Shown: in pieces, positions 1 through 50,599 of the stretch
Layout of the letters: each line of letters begins with the position of its first letter
How positions within the stretch are numbered: position 1 is the first letter of the stretch
Notes under the pieces: generated by a model
What the model saw: only the letters and a program-made list of their open reading frames with translations
Told to the model about the DNA's origin: nothing
Databases searched by the model: none
Translations under genes and position numbers: made by a program
Source: Fratercula arctica
Lineage: Eukaryota > Chordata > Aves > Charadriiformes > Alcidae
DNA: 64,000 bases
NCBI GenBank assembly: GCA_947846985.1
Contig: CANTUZ010000002.1
Location: 60,654,563-60,718,562, forward strand
Direction: 5' to 3'

Positions 1-559
1 AATCGTCCTGACCTGATGTGCCCTGCTGTGATACTGTAACTTGTAGCCTTTAACATAACTACAGCGATGGAACACTGTCAGATTTAAACACTCCTTGCAT
101 TATCCAGCATGAGTAGTTACATGAGGTTTAATCAGGGAATGGTTGCTGTACAGCTGTTGGGAAAAGCACTGTTTTAGGAAATAGTGCATGTCCCAGTGGG
201 TAATTTTCTGACAGTTTTCTTTTTACCCACAGACCCTCTGATGCCACAGCAGTGAACTGCTTCATGTTGCCACCTCACCTCTTACAAATGATACAGGTCA
301 AAATCAAATATATTTTTTTTGAATAAACCAAACATTTGTTACATTCCACTTTATTTAATGTCATCTTTTTCAAATTAAAACCTTGAAAAAATGAATGAAG
401 GCTACTGTGAAAATAGGAAAACATGAATTTCATTTTGCACTTCAGGAAACTGATATAGGGTCATATGTAAATTTTTGCCAGAGCTGGATTCTCTTTTACT
501 TTATCCTCAAGATTGCCTTACCTTCTTTGCCTGTTGTATTGTGGACTTGTAAAATGAAG

Positions 560-1120
560 CATGACCAGCAGGTCGAGGGAGGCGATTCTCACCCTCTGTT
601 CTGCTCTTGTGAGACCCCACCTGGAGCACTGTATCCAGCTGTGGGGGTTCCTGGCACAAGACAGACATGGTCCTATAGAGAGGCTCCAGAGGAGGGCAAC
701 AAAAGTGGTTAGAGGGCTGGAACCCCTTTCCTATGAAGAAAGGCTGAGAGAGTTGGTGTTTTCTATCCTGGAGAAGAGAAGGCTTCAGGGAGACCTTATT
801 GAGGCCTTTCAATATAAGAAAGTTGGAGAGAGACTTTTTACCAAGGCCTGCAGTGACAGGACAAGGGGCAATGGTTTTAAACTGAATGAAGGTAGATTTA
901 GATTGAACATAAGGGAGAAATTTTTTACGATAAAGGTGGTGAGACACTGGACCAGGTTGCCCATAGAAGTTGTGGCTGTCCCATCATTTGAAGTGTTCAA
1001 GGTCAGGTTGCATGAGGCTTTGAGCAACCTGATCTAGTGAAGATGTCTGTAGAAGGAGGGTTGGACTAGATGATCTTCAAAGCTTCCATCCATCCCAAAT
1101 CATTCTATGCTTCTGATTCT
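560..1120 (+). mobile_element. CR1 LINE fragment, 3' end
   Basis: Broken end of a CR1 non-LTR retrotransposon. Translation shows the reverse-transcriptase C-terminal motif series (SREAILTLCSALVRPHLE, QRRATKVVRGLE, YEERLREL, FTIKVVRHWTRLP). It runs to a 3' end with the CR1-type CATTCTATGCTTCTGATTCT. It is 5' truncated and diverged, and lies in presumed CUL1 intron 1. Confidence 0.9.
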
Positions 1121-3576
1121 TGAATAAACAGTGTAATTTTGCTGTGATGTTTTTCCAAAAACTCGGGAAAAATTAATGTTATCTCCTTTCCTTCCCCTTT
1201 TGATTATTCTAGTTTTGGACTTGGGAAGGTTTCACCGGTGAAGCTTGGTCTAGCGGGTATGAAGCATTGCTTGACAATAGAACTAAGAATAAAGGATCAA
1301 ATACATTTTCTCTGAGGACTTTGTAGTTACACACTAGAGTATTGAACTGATATTTGAATCTTGACTTCTGTTTTTCTGTAAATTAGAAGTACCTAAAGGT
1401 GATATAAAATGCTCCTTGTCCTTGGGTTTCGTTAGATTTGCTCTAGTTAATGTTATATGTCTCAAACTTGGTGTTACTGTGAAGGAGAAATGAAAACTTT
1501 TATTCACACATAGGATGGTGAGGATCATTGTGACTGAAAGTTTTTGCTGTGTGGCCAGCTTTTCACTCTGCTCTGGTAACATACTGATCTTTTTGAAGAC
1601 ATGGACATGCTTCTCATATTCTGTTTTCATGGAGACCCAGATGTATTCAATTCATTAATATACAATGGAGACAAAAGTTATTTTTTTTAAATTTAAAGCA
1701 GGGAGCTATAGGAATTTGGGTTATTAGGAATGCAATTTCAGCCATAGCTGAAGTCAGAACCTTGTTGTATGCATTTTTAATTTGCATCTGGTGTAACTTG
1801 GCTTTTTGTTGCTCTGTGTGTTTCAGATTGGACAGTATCTTAATGTGGATTAGAGTTCAGAAGTAAGACTGCTGGTGTGACCTTAGTTCACCCTGCTTTG
1901 CTCTTTAATTTAAACTTAATTTCCTATGTAAATTTTCAAGCTCCTCTCATTTCAGAGCAGTGGAGACTGTCATCTGGAAGTTTTATCTAAAGTTTGGAGA
2001 ACTGAATTGAGGGGAAAGAGGAAGGTTGTAGGAAATAGTTCTTGTTTTATTAGCTGCTAGTCTTTCCATCTTGCTTTTCATGGTAATAATGTCATGGGGA
2101 AATGTTCTGCTTGCTTCTGAGTAGCCAAAGGAGAAACTTTTCACTGTACAATTGAAAACACTTTTTAAAAATGTCTGTATTTTCTTAAGAAAACAGACTG
2201 TTCTCTTACTGCGCTTTTTTCGGAGAGAACTTTGGAAAAGTTTTGTGGTTGCTGAAAATGCGCCTTTGTTAGAGGGCCATCACTGGTAGGAGTAGCATAA
2301 AATAAAAATGTATATGCTTAAGTAAATTAATTAAATTGATTTTGTAAGGTTCTATTGCACGCTTAGCTTTAAAACTTAATGGTGCAAGCTAAATCAACAA
2401 GAAGCAGGATTTAAGTGTGGCTATCAGGGATGTGTATTAATTTTAACTTTTACAAAATTAAGTTAAACTGTTTCACTTCTGTACCTGACATGCCTATTGC
2501 AGTCATTAGAGGTCAAAACTGATTAAAAATTTGCTGAAAATGATACTGAAATTTATGCGTAACCAACTCTGTGAATTGTAAATTCCTTGCTGTGAGTTAG
2601 GGCTGTTACAGTTCAAATTTCATAGTAGAACCAGGAAAATAATTTATGAATCCCTTTCTAGGCTTTAATGAGAAAGTTCTCATTCTTTTTCTAGCTGGCA
2701 GTAGAAGTGAGTGTGCCTTGTCAATATTTAGGCATCTGGAATTAAATATATAGGAGCTGTACTGCTTATTGCTAACAGTGGGGGGCAGCTAAAAGCGGGG
2801 GGAGCTTTCACAGTGTAGTGATTTTGTCACACGCAGGAAATTAATGTGAGTATCTGCAACAGTCCCCGATTTGTAGACGGTTTAAAGTATATGACAGTTG
2901 CAGTCCTCGTCGCTTGTGAATGAAACATTAACATGAAGATGAATATAGGAGGAAGCTCTTCAGTATTTAAGCCATGCTTTTGTGGTATATTTGAACATCT
3001 GAAAATGTCAGACCGTTTGCAAGATGAGCCAGTGTGGCCGTAATCTTTATTTACAAATGGAAGTGGCAAACTGTGTTACCTTGATCACTTGAGTTCTTGC
3101 AAAAGTAACAAGATGGAAGATGCTGTAAAATTAGCAAGCTGTTCGAAGATATTCCAGCCAGAAGTGTTTTATGCTTGTTAACATTAGTACTTCTTAAAAT
3201 CACTGATAAGAATCATCACCTTCCAAGAGCATGGGAAAACTTTGTATGGAAACATTATTACAGGTGAAAATTCCTGTTTGTGTCGGTATGAAAGTGCATG
3301 TTGTGGTGCACTAAGTGCTGTTATAATGGAGAGGAATTTATGTCAGGGTTCAGAGGCTTGTCCTGCGGGTTCTGGCGGAGATCATGCTGTGTCTGAAGTG
3401 ACCTGCAAGACCATACCAAGATTTCCTTGGTGGAGATCAGTAGGATCATGGTGTTTTAGCTTATTAAGTTGAATTTAGTTAAAGTTTTGATGGCTGGTAA
3501 GAACTTCCAGGAAAGCAGTTATGTGTAAGAATTGCCATTGCAGGATCATTAAGGTCTCTAAAGAAGCTTTTCTGTA

Positions 3577-3845
3577 AAGGCCTTTTCTTCTCTAGGCTGA
3601 ACAACCCCAACTCTCTCAGCCTGTCCTTACAGGAGAGGTGCTCCACCCTCTTGATCATCTTTGTGGCCCTCCTCTGGACTGGCTTCAACAGGTGTGTGTC
3701 TTTCCTGTGCTGAGGGCCCCAGAGCTGGATGCAGTACTCCAGGTGGGGTCTCAGGAGAGCGGAGTAGAGGGGGAGAATCACCTCCCTGGACCTGCTGGCC
3801 ACTCTTCTTTTGATGCGGCCCAGGATAACTCTCTTAAAGATAGTC
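3577..3845 (-). mobile_element. CR1 LINE fragment, internal
   Basis: The - strand translation gives [19 protein letters not shown] and then [12 protein letters not shown]. This is the same CR1 reverse-transcriptase tail as at 560, in opposite orientation. Both ends are missing and the reading frame decays near 3577. Confidence 0.88.
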
Positions 3846-5242
3846 AAACAAAACCTGAGAAGTTTTACCTGTATAGTAGTGTTAAGGTCATAGTCCCTTA
3901 CATTATTTGCAAATTTGATGCTGATACAGTAAGACTACCATGAAATTTTTCTTGTTGGCAGGGTTGTTAATATTGACCAAAGTTTACTTCAGCTGCAAGT
4001 GCAGAAAGGACAGTTTGCTTGTATATATGCCTCAACAAACCTTGTCTATTCTAGACCTAGCCTCTGTTTATTAGGCAGCACGTATATGGTTGTTTTTCTT
4101 TTGTTTTGTATGAGCTATTGCATTACTGTAGTGAGATCTCCTGTCAAAAGTTGCAGGAACTGCTCAAGGAAGACAAGGGTAAAGATGAAATCAAGAAGTA
4201 AAGGAAGAATGTTAAAGAACTAATAGAAGTATAGGCAAAGAGAAGTGAAAAAGCAGCACACTCAAACTTGCTTGGTGTTCTGAGGAATAGTCATTTGTGT
4301 TTTTGAGAAACTGTTGTAATGGGGCGTCCAAATTAAAAGCGTGTCAGCTAAAAAGGCTGTTAGTGAACATGATCATGAATAATTTTAAGTAAATAAGAAA
4401 GGTTTAAAAATTGCAATTCCAAGTTACTTCCATATATTCTGCTTAAATTTTAAAATAAAGGTGAATTTATGTGTCTTTCCAGCTGTGAAGAATGCATCCA
4501 GGCTTTTGTTTTATTTTTTTCAGCTGGCAACCATATCATTGGCACATGAAGTAATGTAGGGGTGTATTCTTATAGCATTTTAGATATTATTGATCAGATC
4601 TGTAACATAGAGGAGGGGGTGTGGGAAGAACATTGAAGCCCTGAATGAAGGCATTTTCAGGGAGGTAAAGTAGCAACTACTCAAGCACTTTACAGCAAAT
4701 TTACACAACTTGGCATTAAACTACTGGCAAATTAAGCATACTTGCTTCTACTCTAAACTAACTTTTTTGTTGTTGTTGTTTTGTTTTAAATGCTGTGCAG
4801 AATGCTTTTACCACCCAAGGACAAGTTTTGGAAGGGAGAAGTGTATGCATGTATACATCTGCCTTTTTCTCATGATTAGGTGAACTGAATTTAACTCTCT
4901 TGAAAATAAGATGAGCTAAAGCTTTTCACACTACATGTAACTCAGTATTTTGTAATAATACAGAGGAACTAAACATTGTAATTTGCATAATTTGTCTCTT
5001 AAATACCTTTGATATTGAAATGGGAGAAGGATTCTAGTATTTCTCTTCTGGTACTGATATGATTTCTGTAATAACCATTTTTTTACGATAGTTGTGGTTT
5101 CATTTTGCTGGGGCACAGTGGAAATGTCTCCTATAGAGAGATTCTCCAAATGTTGATTAATTACGTATTTGTAGCATGTAAAGTGCTAAGGACGTTACAC
5201 TTGCTCCTAGTCTTGCTTTAAGGATTGGGTCACTTTACTGTC

Positions 5243-5275
5243 ATAAACTAGGCATAAACTGTCTGCCTAGTTTAT
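5243..5275. repeat. Perfect 12-bp inverted repeat with 9-nt loop
   Basis: ATAAACTAGGCA (5243-5254) and TGCCTAGTTTAT (5264-5275) are exact reverse complements. Presumed CUL1 intron 1. Confidence 0.85.
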
Positions 5276-5794
5276 AGTCTGTGTATTTAGTGACCTAAAA
5301 TACTTCTGGACATAAATGTCAGTGCTGTAAAACGTTGTGTGCAGGACCATGGCTTAACTAAGCTATGTTACATTGTAGCTTTGGGCTCATAATAGTAACT
5401 TCAACTGAAGTCAAGTAAACACAAAATAATTAATTTGCAGGTACCTGGATATAAAAAGTGTCTTTGCTCTCATAAATTGTGAGTGCAAGTGATTAGAGGG
5501 ACAAAACAGAATTATTTCTGTTGTCTCTTTCCACTCCATCAAACATAAATATATACTAGAAAGGAGGTTGCTTGCTTTAGGTTCAGGAGATGTTTTATAA
5601 TCTGGAAAATTATTTCCAGGAAATAACTTATAAATTGTAAAGGCAAAGTAGTAGAAGGTGAAAGCAAAGGGAAATTTTAAATGTCTCCCCACACTGCCCC
5701 AGTGCTTATATTGGATAAATCTTGTAGATTGTATTTTACAGGCTAACTAGCAGTGGAGGGCTGTATATTGTTCTCAGCTCTGTACTTTGCATTT

Positions 5795-5817
5795 ACATGC
5801 CTTTTCAAAAGGCATGT
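5795..5817. repeat. Perfect 11-bp palindrome arms
   Basis: ACATGCCTTTT and AAAAGGCATGT flank a single C. Confidence 0.85.
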
Positions 5818-8800
5818 GTTTGCGTGACTTCAAGAGAAATCTTTAACCTGGTTTGTGGGATGGATCATTTGCAGTGTCCTATCTGTGAAACTGTCCAGGT
5901 TTGGTAAGAGAGGATATATGAATAATAAGCTGACTTCTTTGGTTATGAGAAGGGTTTGGTTTATTTTTTGGTATGTTTTATATCATGCCTAACGCTGAAA
6001 ACAATAGGTGTGCCTTTGGATGCTTATTGTAAGGCAAAAACTTGCCAAACATTTTGATATGGTAATACTTCAGGGTCACTTCAACCATAGCGATTTTGAA
6101 ACTTATGTGAGCTAGAGTACAAACCAGCATGCAGTATCCTAAGTTTTTTTAAAAATACTGTAAGAACAAGAAAACAGCTTGTGTTAGAACAAAGGTAGTG
6201 TTTAATTTGCTTCTGGTTTAGGTTTTTTTGAAAATACTTTTTGTGTGCTTGTGTCGTATGGCGTTGGTTCAATCAGTATTGCATATCTTGGGTAAATAAC
6301 CTTAATAGTTGCTTTGTCTCAGTGCAGATGTAGCAGAGACTTTGAGGGAGTAAAACTGGTTGGGAACCTTTATTGAGTTTTGCTGTTTGCTGAATACAAA
6401 AGCATCTGTTGAATTTCTGGATCGGACTTGCTGAAATACAGCAACAGGAGAGCAGGTTAAAGTAAGTTAGAGGACTAAAGCTGGAAAAATGGGGAGGAAA
6501 GAGTTTGGCAAGAGGAATTTCATCTTGTGTTTTTAAGTGTATGGCTGTATTAAGCTTACTGCTTTTTCTCGTCTTTTGAAGCCAAAGATTAAACGTTTAT
6601 TATGCTTCGTTTCAGCACAGAGAGCTGATCTTTTGCTGTTAGTGGCAATTTAAGTGAATATGGTGACTGCACCAGTTTTTACAAAAGATGTCAAACTGCA
6701 GCCAGTGTCCAAATGAACTTGTACTGTATTTTTGTTACTGGGAAACTTGCATTCAGTTTTAGAAAATGGATTTGAGGCAGCACACGGAGGTGAAATTCTG
6801 ATTTTTAATACACACTTGTAAACTTTGGAAACCTTGTAACACTAAAAGTCTTTGAACTTATTTTTAATGGCATTCATTCCACCATAAATTATGAGTGAAA
6901 CTTGCTTCTCTTCCCTAATGTGTTTGTTTTCAGTATGATTAAATCTGGTCACCTTAGCTCACGCTATTAGGCATGACAAGAATGCTGTCCACATGTTTGA
7001 AATTAGACAAGGGAAAGAGACTTGGAAATTAATAAGCCTAGGTCCTGTGCCTCTCTACTGTGTCTCTAAAAAATGCTGTCTGGGCTCTTGGGTCAGCTGC
7101 AAAACCTTGCTCTGGACCTATAAGTTCTTACTGGGCCAAGAAGCTGACAACTTCAATCTGTAATTATTGAAATAAGCTATCTTGAAATCTGTAGCTGAGA
7201 AGTATAAGTGGCTGTGGGAGGACAACAGGTTATGCATAGGCTTTGGAGCTGTGAAGCTGAAAGTATGTTGTATTAGGACATAAAAATGAGGTAGTTGCTC
7301 CAGCAGATGCCTTCAGATGCTGTAAATCTGGTGGGTTTTATTTATGTTTTTTTAGATAAAAGTAGGGTTAACTTTCAGACTTTCTTATAGGCCTCATTCA
7401 GCATACACACGATTTTCCTCAGATGGGATATCTAAAAGAAATACCATTTATTATTGGATGATCAGTAAAAAAACCCAACAACCCAGTTCTTCAATGTGAT
7501 GTGTTTCCTGGCATATAAGGTGTGTCATGCTGTGTCCTCCTTCCCCACCCCCCAGTAATGAAAAACATTTTCTTCTGTCCTTTAGGGCTGTTGCTCTAAA
7601 GTTCTGGCAGAAATATAAGCTCCTTTTGACAATTGGCATGGGCAGAAATGACAAATTTATTTGACAGTGTTTTAATTGCAGTGCTTGGGTGAAAGATAGG
7701 ATGATGTTGAATGCTGTCATACTGCTGCATCAAATTGTGTATTTATCAGCTAGAAACTGCAGGAGTAATTTTTTTTCATGTAAATATAGCTGGTTCTGAA
7801 GATATAATGAAGTCTGGATTCTCCGGTCCAGAGCTACAGAGCGATGTTGCAACTCAGGCAGGTGGTCCTGTCCATGAAGGAGGTCAACAGCAGGTTTCAT
7901 CTGTTGGGACGAGAAAGCAAGGTGATGGTCACTTCAAGACTGACTTATGTATAGTCCTGCCAGCACCACTTTGGAAGATGAGAGATCTCACTGATGTAAA
8001 CGTTATGACTTAATGCTGAGGTTTTAATTAATTTGTAGCAATTCATGGTTCTTGGGAGGGCGCCTTGCTCATGGCAGTTGTGCACAGCCTGGGCACTGAG
8101 AAATGGTAGACTTCTAAACTCTTTTCTCCCTCTTTATAAGTTTAGCAATCAGGATGTTGGGTAAAGAGATGCAGTGTAACTACTGCGGACCAGATTTGAC
8201 CTTCCAGAATTGTTTGCCTAGGAGAGGTTTTCTGTGCATGAATCGCAAAATTAATTGTGAAAACTACACTTACACTTTTCACATGAAATAGAATTTCATA
8301 TTTTCACTATGTGTTTGTGTACAATAACATCTCTGTTGAGTAACAAAGCCTTGTTTTATCTCTTCTCTCTATGCATCGTCTAGCTATGTAACATCATAGC
8401 CTAGTTTAAGCGCTAAGTATAAATGGTTGCTTTCATAAATATGATTTTGTAGTTAAAGAATTCTTACGTAGTGAAACTTTACTCCTGTTAAGGTAATATT
8501 ATTAATAATTACTTTTCTGTTTTTCTGCACATGAATAAATTGTAAAAAACATAGTAGTAGTTTATAGCATTATTCATCTGTTGCTCCATTTCCCACCTGT
8601 GTTAACTAGTAACTAACTGGAAGTAGTAAATTATTTGAGTCTAGGAAATTAGTGACATGATGCTATCATTCTGTATTCATGTCCTTAATTGTGAAATTTA
8701 AATTGGAAACCAGCCAAGGGATAGTGAGGCAATGTTGTCAAATGCAGTGGAATTTATTCCTTATAAAGAATAGTTCTATGTAGTGGACTGCATGAGAAAA

Positions 8801-10540
8801 TAAAAATCAAAATTAAGTTCTTTCTCATGGCATTGTTTTTAATGGCTGCATCCTGACTTACATACAGACGGTTAGGGGGTTACTTTAGGGGGAAGGGAGG
8901 GAAAATTGGTACAGTGTGAAGGAGGAACACCTTGAGTTGAAAAGATTCTGGGAAACGTAGTCTTTGTAGATGCACCAGGGCACATAAAAACTAGGAGATG
9001 CTTAATTAGAGAAGAAAGTTAAATACTTCCATCATCGTACAGGGGGAAACTCCACATCTGCTGGGCAGATGGTGGTGGCAGGCTTGCAGTGGAAGAGTGG
9101 CTGCCTCTTACTGGCACCTGCAGAGATGTCTGAGTAAGAGCCCTGGCTGTCACTCCTCTCTGTGGGCTGCCTGGGAAGGGACCTTGGCCCAGTTGTGAAC
9201 TAGTGTAATGCTTTCTGCTAGTTAGCAAGGGGCTGGCCTTTTGTTAGGAACTTTTGTACAGCGGTGAAGTATTTTTCTATTAGTTACGCTGAAATATTTT
9301 TACTAAAATGCACTCTAATTCTAGGCTGTTTGCTTTTTGCAGATTAATAAGAGAGTAATAGTCAGTTACTTTTTACAAATACTGCAGTCGTAATAGAGTT
9401 GTAGATTCATAACCGTGTCTTCTCTTGCTTCTCTGGAGAGTTCAAATAGTACCCGATTTAAGGAACCAAAAAGTTTCTTCTCTCCTGGATTGTAGACATC
9501 GAATTAATTTTCTTGCTTTTTATTTCAATGCATTTTAATGCAATTAAGATCATAGTCCAAGACTGTGGGTGTGTAACGTGCACAGAGTGTTTCCCCACAG
9601 TAGAGGCAAATAGCCACTTGTGAACCTTTGTTCTTTCTGGCTTGCATTGCTCAGTTGTGAAAGTCCTTCACTATTAGTACTCCAGCAGGTTTGATTTATA
9701 GAAATTAAAGAAGTTACCAATAAGGTATGATGTGTCTTACACTTCAGCATGATGATGCATTATTCCCATGTGTCTTTAATAACCAGTTTGCTGTAATTAC
9801 AGAAACAAAATGGCAAGGTTGAATTTTAAGTGTATGTTTTATGAGATATATATTGATTGAATTCTTGTTTTTTCTATCTAATCTTCTAAGTAATTGTTGC
9901 TCGTGTAAAAAGAAAAATCAGCTACAGAAGCAGTTTATGTCTGATTGAAATGAGACAGTACTTGTTGCTCAGACTGACATAATGAAAATACTTCTCAGTG
10001 CTTTTTTACTTTGAGATTTAAAGGCTTACGGGTGATGGATAATAAAGGACTATGAGGAGTGGTAACTTCTGTGTTACTGCAGTAAGACAGTCATTGACTA
10101 AAAAAACCTGAAGAAATGTCTCCGATCTTAGCTGGTCTTTTTATTGTCAAGGAGAAAAGGCAGAAGAGAAGTCCTGTAAATAATAGGGCAAGGGTGAGGG
10201 AGGGCATAACAGAATCCTTAATCTTTAAAACAGTGTGAAACGTGGAGTGGAACATGCAATAGCCTAGAAGTGGCTGTTACAAAGCACCTATGACATACTG
10301 TAGATCCTGAAGGTATATCTTTATTTTCTGCTGCTCAAAGGCCAAAACCAAATATTAGGATTTATCAGATCTCAGCCTATACTATCCTTGAAATCATGGA
10401 AGAGATCATGCAAGCCTTGGCTGGCAGGCTCCATTACAGGACAGATTTACCATAAAGCTGTATTCTTGTCTATAGAAGCATGGCAAAAAGTCGTCATGTT
10501 TCACTGTGTTTTGAGTATTTCAGTGAATGGGCTGTAGGGT

Positions 10541-10875
10541 ACAGAATCACAGAATGGTTTGGGCTGGAAGGGACCTTTAAAGATCATCTAGTCCAACCTC
10601 CCTGCCTTGGACAGAGATATCATGTTGCTCAAAGCCCCATGCAGTCTGACCTTGAACACTTCCAGGGGTGGGGCATTCACAACGTCTCTGGGCAACCTCT
10701 TCTAGTGTCTCACCGTTCTCATTGTAAAAAAACTTCTTATATCCAGTCTGAATCTACCCTCTTTCAATTTAAAACCATTGACCCTTGTCCTGTCACAATA
10801 GTCACTTGTAAAAAGTCTTTCTCCATCCTTCTTATAAGCCCCCTTTATATATCTAAAGGCTGCAGTAAGAGTAAG
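10541..10875 (-). mobile_element. CR1 LINE fragment, 3' end
   Basis: The + strand begins ACAGAATCACAGAATGGTTTG, followed by the diagnostic GGGACCTTTAAAGATCATC and CTAGTCCAACC, i.e. the reverse complement of a CR1 3' terminus. The match fades near CTAAAGGCTGCAGTAAG. Confidence 0.9.
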
Positions 10876-11875
10876 TCAGTCCTGACTCACTACAAGTCTG
10901 TTATTTGTGGGTTAATTTTTTAAATTGCGTTACCTCCTTTGTCTTTTTTGGGTATCTTCTTAATTTTGTTGCTACAGTAGATAAGACATGTTAAAATTTC
11001 AAAAATATTTTTAAGGACTTGTGTAAAAATGGATCTTCTCCGCTTAATGTTCTCAGTAGTTCTTGCCAGGTTGACTGTTTCCCTGCTTTTATAATTTCAG
11101 GAGGCTGATGAATTGATAACCATCTTTTAACTGCCTCCCAAACTTTGTGCACTTAAGCACTCATGGGAGTAGTGCATTTTCTTAGTTTCTTCTTCTGTCA
11201 TTCACAATTCATGCAATCTTTATTTTGTGCAAGGGTGGTCTTTCTTCTCACCATTATTGTCTGTATATTCTCTTGCTGGTAAAATGACATTGAAGGAAGT
11301 GGCGTTCAGTTACTTGGTGAAGAAATTAATGTAAGCATGCATTTACCAAATAGAAAAATTCTCTGCTCCCTTGGACTTTCAGGTTACTTGTAATAGAATC
11401 TCAAGTCTGGAAGGGTTATTGATAAACAAAGAAAAATAGTTAGTGTTAGTATCTTCTGGTTAATCTTGGATATCCATCAGGATGCTTGTTAAACGATGAG
11501 TTACCACAGAACCCCGAGTTGTTTGGAAATACCGAAGTTTTACTGTATTATAGGGAGTAAACACTTCTTAGTCTGCTGCTTGGAAAGATTTTTACTGTTA
11601 AGTTTTCTTATTAGCATTAGGGTTTTGTTGTCAGCAGCACTGACCTAAGTACCGCCAGGCTTTGGGCAGAACTGGGCACTAACAGTCACATTCTGTAATG
11701 GATTGCTGAATTGCAAATTTATGTTCCTTGGTTCTGGTACTTTGGCTCTCATCGTGGATTTCTCATCTGTGTAAATGAAAATGTTTCAATGGAATAATTA
11801 ATTTTGTATCTTTTTCTCTAGTGTGAATGAATTTGGATTGTCATATGATGCATATGTTTTCTTTTCCTTTTGCAG

Positions 11876-49783
<37,908 letters not shown>

Positions 49784-50245
49784 CATTTTTATTAGCAATT
49801 ACTTGACTGTGTGACACTCGGCAAATAGGTATGTGATGGAAAGAATGAAAGCAACGGAACTTCATAGCAGCCACCCTGCTGCCATTTGGACCTCCCTTTT
49901 TAATAACTGAGACCAGGACTCCCATCAGCCAGTCTCAGATTTACATCAGAACTGCTCAGGATTGATACATTTCAAGTATGTAAATATGGACACCAATGCC
50001 ATTTAACCTAATTTAAGAACAGAAAGGAATCAAACCCTTCTCCTTTAAGGGTTGCATGCTACTGCATTTAAATCAATACATTGGCTATATGATAAACAGC
50101 TGCCACCACAGGCAGCACTTATAAATGTTGGCAGCACTTTGAGAGCGAGTCTGAATGGACCCATGTGTAATCTGCTATGAAAAACCATTTGTATAGTGTG
50201 TTTCATTTTTTAATGTGTGATAAATAAAAAAAAAAATTAAAAGAT
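49784..50245 (+). other. CUL1: CUL1 3' UTR (proximal form)
   Basis: Sequence after the stop up to just past the first AATAAA (50223-50228). Longer forms could use AATAAA at 50308-50313 or 50594-50599. The end is inferred from the signals, not from transcript data. Confidence 0.7.
50223..50228 (+). terminator. CUL1: CUL1 polyadenylation signal AATAAA (proximal)
   Basis: A canonical hexamer 440 nt after the stop, followed by an A-run and then a T/G-rich stretch (GTTGCATTTGGTTTTATTG). This is the layout expected of a cleavage site. Confidence 0.7.
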
Positions 50246-50307
50246 TTCTGTACAAGTTGCATTTGGTTTTATTGTTTTAAGTTTCATGACTTATCTTTCT
50301 AAATGTA

Positions 50308-50313
50308 AATAAA
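50308..50313 (+). terminator. CUL1: Possible second CUL1 polyadenylation signal
   Basis: AATAAA within AAATGTAAATAAAAAGG, 85 nt beyond the first signal. It may be an alternative site. Confidence 0.4.
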
Positions 50314-50593
50314 AAGGTATAATGGTTATGAAAGCTATAGAAATTCGTTTTGCTTTTCTGCCTTTTCCCTGTTTTCTTGTAACTTAAGCACATTTGTGCC
50401 ATCATCAAGTGTGCATGTTACTGTTTTTAAGAGGAAATGTCTGTGCTTTGAAAAGAGAAGAAAGTTGTGATGATTTCACAAGATATGCAGAATAGAAAAT
50501 ACTTGGAATATATGTGGCAATCCTTGGTAATCTGAAATTGGAGCTGTTTTTAATATTGTTCAGTATGCTATAAAATGCCTAAATGCTGCCCTG

Positions 50594-50599
50594 AATAAA
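50594..50599 (+). terminator. CUL1: Possible distal CUL1 polyadenylation signal
   Basis: AATAAA within CTGAATAAATAAGG, about 810 nt after the stop codon. It may serve a longer 3' UTR form; there is no direct support. Confidence 0.3.

Larger units (their letters stand above)
1..11875. other. Presumed CUL1 intron 1
   Basis: AT-rich sequence without a recognisable exon, CpG island or promoter. It holds CR1 pieces near 560, 3577 and 10541 and two short inverted repeats (5243, 5795). The open frames here are short and either derive from CR1 or show no family resemblance. That it is CUL1 intron is inferred from the acceptor at 11875. I cannot exclude that its left part lies upstream of the gene. 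Confidence 0.6.

Noticed and set aside
561..1037. A 158-codon open frame that could pass for a gene
   Set aside because: Its residues match the CR1 reverse-transcriptase tail and it runs into the CR1 3' end. It is a 5'-truncated retrotransposon, not a host gene.
7711..8013. A 100-codon open frame in presumed intron 1
   Set aside because: No recognisable domain, no clear splice context and low-complexity composition; treated as chance.
10480..10923. A 147-codon open frame on the + strand
   Set aside because: Most of it is the reverse complement of a CR1 3' end, so the frame is accidental.
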